From: Micrococcaceae bacterium UBA6021
GTDB taxonomy: Bacteria; Actinomycetota; Actinomycetes; Actinomycetales; Micrococcaceae
DNA: 6,264 nucleotides
Reading direction: 5' to 3'
Assembly: GCA_002427975.1 (NCBI GenBank)
Contig: DIZT01000064.1
Location: 1 to 6,264 of the forward strand
The notes beneath the pieces were generated by a model. It did no database searches, was not told the origin of the DNA, and was given only the letters and a program-made list of their open reading frames with translations. Of this stretch, positions 4,816 through 6,264 are shown piece after piece. A program made the translations under genes and the position numbers. How positions within the stretch are numbered: the stretch's first letter is position 1; every line of letters begins with the position of its first letter.

Positions 4816-5825
4816 TGACCCAGATGACCTTTGCCCGCGCCATTAATTCCGGCCTGCGCAAATCCCTCGAAAACGATCCCAAAGTTATCCTCATGGGCGA
4901 GGACATCGGCACCCTCGGCGGTGTTTTCCGGGTGACCGACGGCCTGCAGAAAGACTTCGGCACCCACCGCGTGGTGGACACCCCGCTGGCCGAGTCGGCC
5001 ATCATGGGCGCCGCCGTCGGCCTCGCCTACCGCGGGTACCGCCCCGTGGTGGAGATCCAGTTCGACGGCTTCATCTATCCTGCCTTCGACCAGATCGTGA
5101 GCCAGGTGGCCAAGCTCCACTACCGGACCCAGGGTGCCGTGAAGATGCCCATCACCATCCGGGTCCCGTTCGGAGGAGGCATCGGCTCGCCCGAGCACCA
5201 TTCCGAGTCGCCTGAGGCGTATTTCACGCACACCTCCGGGCTGCGCGTGGTCAGCGTCTCCAACCCGCAGGACGCCCACACCGTGATCCAGCAGGCCATC
5301 CTGTCCGATGACCCCGTCTTGTACTTCGAACCCAAGCGCCGCTATCACGACAAGGGTGAGGTGGATGAGGGCATTGATCCCCGCACCGCCCTGCCGATGG
5401 ACACCGCCCGCGTTGTCATGGAGGGCGCGGACGTGACGCTCGTGGCCTACGGGCCGTTGGTGAAGACGGCCAGGGACGCAGCAATCGCCGCCGCCGACGA
5501 CGGCATCTCCATCGAAGTCATCGACCTGCGCTCGCTGGCCCCGGTGGATTACGCCACCCTGGAAGCCTCCGTCCGGAAAACGGGCAGGCTCGTGGTCACC
5601 CACGAAGCCGGCCAGTCCGGCGGACTGGGCGCCGAAGTGGCAGCCAGCATCACCGAACGGTGCTTCTACCACCTCGAAGCCGCCCCCGTCCGCATCACCG
5701 GCTTCGATATTCCCTACCCGTACTCCAAGCTGGAAATGCACCACCTTCCCGGCCTGGACCGGATTCTCGACGGCGTGGACCGTGCCCTCGGACGCCCGAA
5801 CTCCCTCAGCGGGCTGGAAGGATGA
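4815..5825 (+). CDS. bkdB: 2-oxo acid dehydrogenase E1 component, beta subunit (BkdB/PdhB type)
   Basis: This 336-residue partner of the E1 alpha chain has a transketolase-like pyrimidine-binding domain (about 4-180) and a C-terminal transketolase domain (about 195-320). Visible landmarks are GEDIGTLGGVFRVTDGL (28-44), DTPLAESAIMGAAVGLA (55-71) whose E60 matches the glutamate that activates the ThDP aminopyrimidine, and FDGFIYPAFDQIVSQVAK (83-100). RVPFGGGIGSPEHHSES (116-132) carries the conserved histidine (H129) of the active site. The C-terminal part has EVIDLRSLAPVDYATLEASVRKTGRLVVTHEA, typical of E1 beta. The ATG at 4815 follows AGAAGG (4800-4805) by 9 nt and shares its A with the alpha stop codon (TGATG). 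The frame is open upstream to 4725, but that part lies inside the alpha gene. Family is certain; substrate is the same open question as for alpha. Also called pdhB. Confidence 0.92.
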   Translation: MTQMTFARAINSGLRKSLENDPKVILMGEDIGTLGGVFRVTDGLQKDFGTHRVVDTPLAESAIMGAAVGLAYRGYRPVVEIQFDGFIYPAFDQIVSQVAKLHYRTQGAVKMPITIRVPFGGGIGSPEHHSESPEAYFTHTSGLRVVSVSNPQDAHTVIQQAILSDDPVLYFEPKRRYHDKGEVDEGIDPRTALPMDTARVVMEGADVTLVAYGPLVKTARDAAIAAADDGISIEVIDLRSLAPVDYATLEASVRKTGRLVVTHEAGQSGGLGAEVAASITERCFYHLEAAPVRITGFDIPYPYSKLEMHHLPGLDRILDGVDRALGRPNSLSGLEG

Positions 5826-5833
5826 GCGCCACC

Positions 5834-6264
5834 ATGATCAAGGAATTCAGGCTCCCGGACCTCGGTGAAGGACTAACGGAATCCGAAATCCTCAGCTGGA
5901 AGGTGGCTGTGGGGGACACCGTCAGCCTGAACCAGGTCATCGCCGAGGTGGAAACCGCCAAAGCCGTGGTTGAGCTGCCGTCGCCATTCGCGGGTGTGGT
6001 CACGGCCCTCCATGAACAGCCGGGAACAGTCGTGGAGGTCGGCAAGCCGATCGTCTCCTTCGAGGTAGCGGACGACGGCGGCGCCTCACCGTCAGTGGCT
6101 GCGCCGGCCGGGGTGGCCGCTCCTTTGCCGGAGACTGCCAAACGGCAACCCAACCTCGTGGGGTACGGCGCCGTCGTCGAAAGTTCAGGCCGCCCCGCGC
6201 GGCGGGCCCGCAACTTTTCAACCCCCGTGGTTGAGCCTGTCGGAATTTCGGTGGTTGAGCCTGT
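5834..6264 (+). CDS. bkdC: Dihydrolipoamide acyltransferase E2 component, partial (cut by window end)
   Basis: This is the N-terminal 143 complete codons of the E2 core, which carries the acyl group on a swinging lipoyl arm and transfers it to CoA. The lipoyl domain (1-78) is clear: EFRLPDLGEGLTESEILSW at the start, and the lipoylation site VETAKAVVELPSPFAG with K43. After it comes an Ala/Pro-rich linker, then NLVGYGAVVESSGRPARRAR (107-126), a segment usual before the subunit-binding domain of actinobacterial E2 proteins. The subunit-binding and catalytic domains lie beyond the window. The ATG at 5834 is preferred because AAGGA (5818-5822) lies 11 nt upstream and the protein then starts MIKEFRLPDLGEG. 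An ATG at 5822 overlaps the beta stop (ATGA) and would add MSAT, but its ribosome site would be at zero distance. The linker contains an unusual repeated VVEPV, described separately. No stop codon is seen before the edge. Confidence 0.9.
   Translation, partial: MIKEFRLPDLGEGLTESEILSWKVAVGDTVSLNQVIAEVETAKAVVELPSPFAGVVTALHEQPGTVVEVGKPIVSFEVADDGGASPSVAAPAGVAAPLPETAKRQPNLVGYGAVVESSGRPARRARNFSTPVVEPVGISVVEP
6227..6264 (+). repeat. REP-like direct repeat inside the E2 linker
   Basis: GTGGTTGAGCCTGT occurs identically at 6227-6240 and 6251-6264, a 24-bp period that keeps the reading frame and gives VVEPV-GIS-VVEPV in the E2 protein. The second copy touches the window end, so the array may continue. 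TCAACC (6218-6223) is the inverse of GGTTGA (6229-6234), giving a 6-bp stem with a 5-nt loop at the left border. From memory, this word (reverse complement ACAGGCTCAACCAC) is part of a very common dispersed repeat in Arthrobacter-type genomes, normally found between genes. Confidence 0.6.

Noticed and set aside
4749..5744. Long - strand open frame opposite the E1 beta gene
   Set aside because: Same pattern: low-complexity Gly/Asp/His/Val-rich product fully antisense to a confidently recognised gene.
1..6264. CRISPR arrays, tRNA/rRNA genes, insertion sequences, toxin-antitoxin or defence genes
   Set aside because: Both strands were read for spaced repeats, terminal inverted repeats, transposase or nuclease motifs and small paired genes; none was found. 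The window is mainly normal chromosomal metabolism genes.

Overview
The window looks like chromosomal DNA of a high-GC actinobacterium, most likely Arthrobacter or Pseudarthrobacter (Micrococcaceae). The reasons are strong G/C third-position bias, GTG starts, a DUF485-ActP/MctC gene pair, a mycobacterial-style BkdA E1 alpha protein, and a GTGGTTGAGCCTGT repeat word that I associate with Arthrobacter genomes. The genus is an inference from recall, not from a search.

Layout, left to right. Positions 1-179 are a regulatory leader with no convincing gene. It holds LytTR-like direct repeats and a CRP/GlxR-like palindrome. Positions 180-2173 (+) are a two-gene operon: a small DUF485 membrane protein and a 538-residue sodium/solute symporter of the acetate/pyruvate ActP-MctC type. 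The operon ends at a perfect 16-bp-stem terminator (2225-2261), which it shares with a convergent gene. Positions 2279-2896 (-) encode a single-pass membrane protein of unknown function with a Pro/Gly/Tyr-rich cytoplasmic tail. Positions 3037-3528 (-) encode an Lrp/AsnC regulator. It is divergent from an operon on the + strand (3706 to beyond the right edge) that encodes E1 alpha, E1 beta and E2 of a 2-oxo acid dehydrogenase complex. The E2 gene is cut by the window end.

The genes share a theme: uptake of small monocarboxylates (acetate, pyruvate, propionate) and oxidative decarboxylation of 2-oxo acids to acyl-CoA. The complex is probably branched-chain (BCKDH), although automatic annotation often calls such genes pyruvate dehydrogenase. 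Both + strand operons carry a TGTGA-N6-TCACA-type site at the same place relative to a likely -10 element, which suggests joint control by a CRP/GlxR-type regulator. The Lrp gene lies next to two 12-bp near-identical palindromic words 43 bp apart, which suggests autoregulation.

I saw no defence system, mobile element, CRISPR array or stable RNA gene. The genes are ordinary families. The less expected signals are regulatory: the LytTR-like repeats, the paired CRP-like sites and the spaced Lrp words. In addition, a REP-like repeat seems to be translated in frame inside the E2 linker at the right edge.
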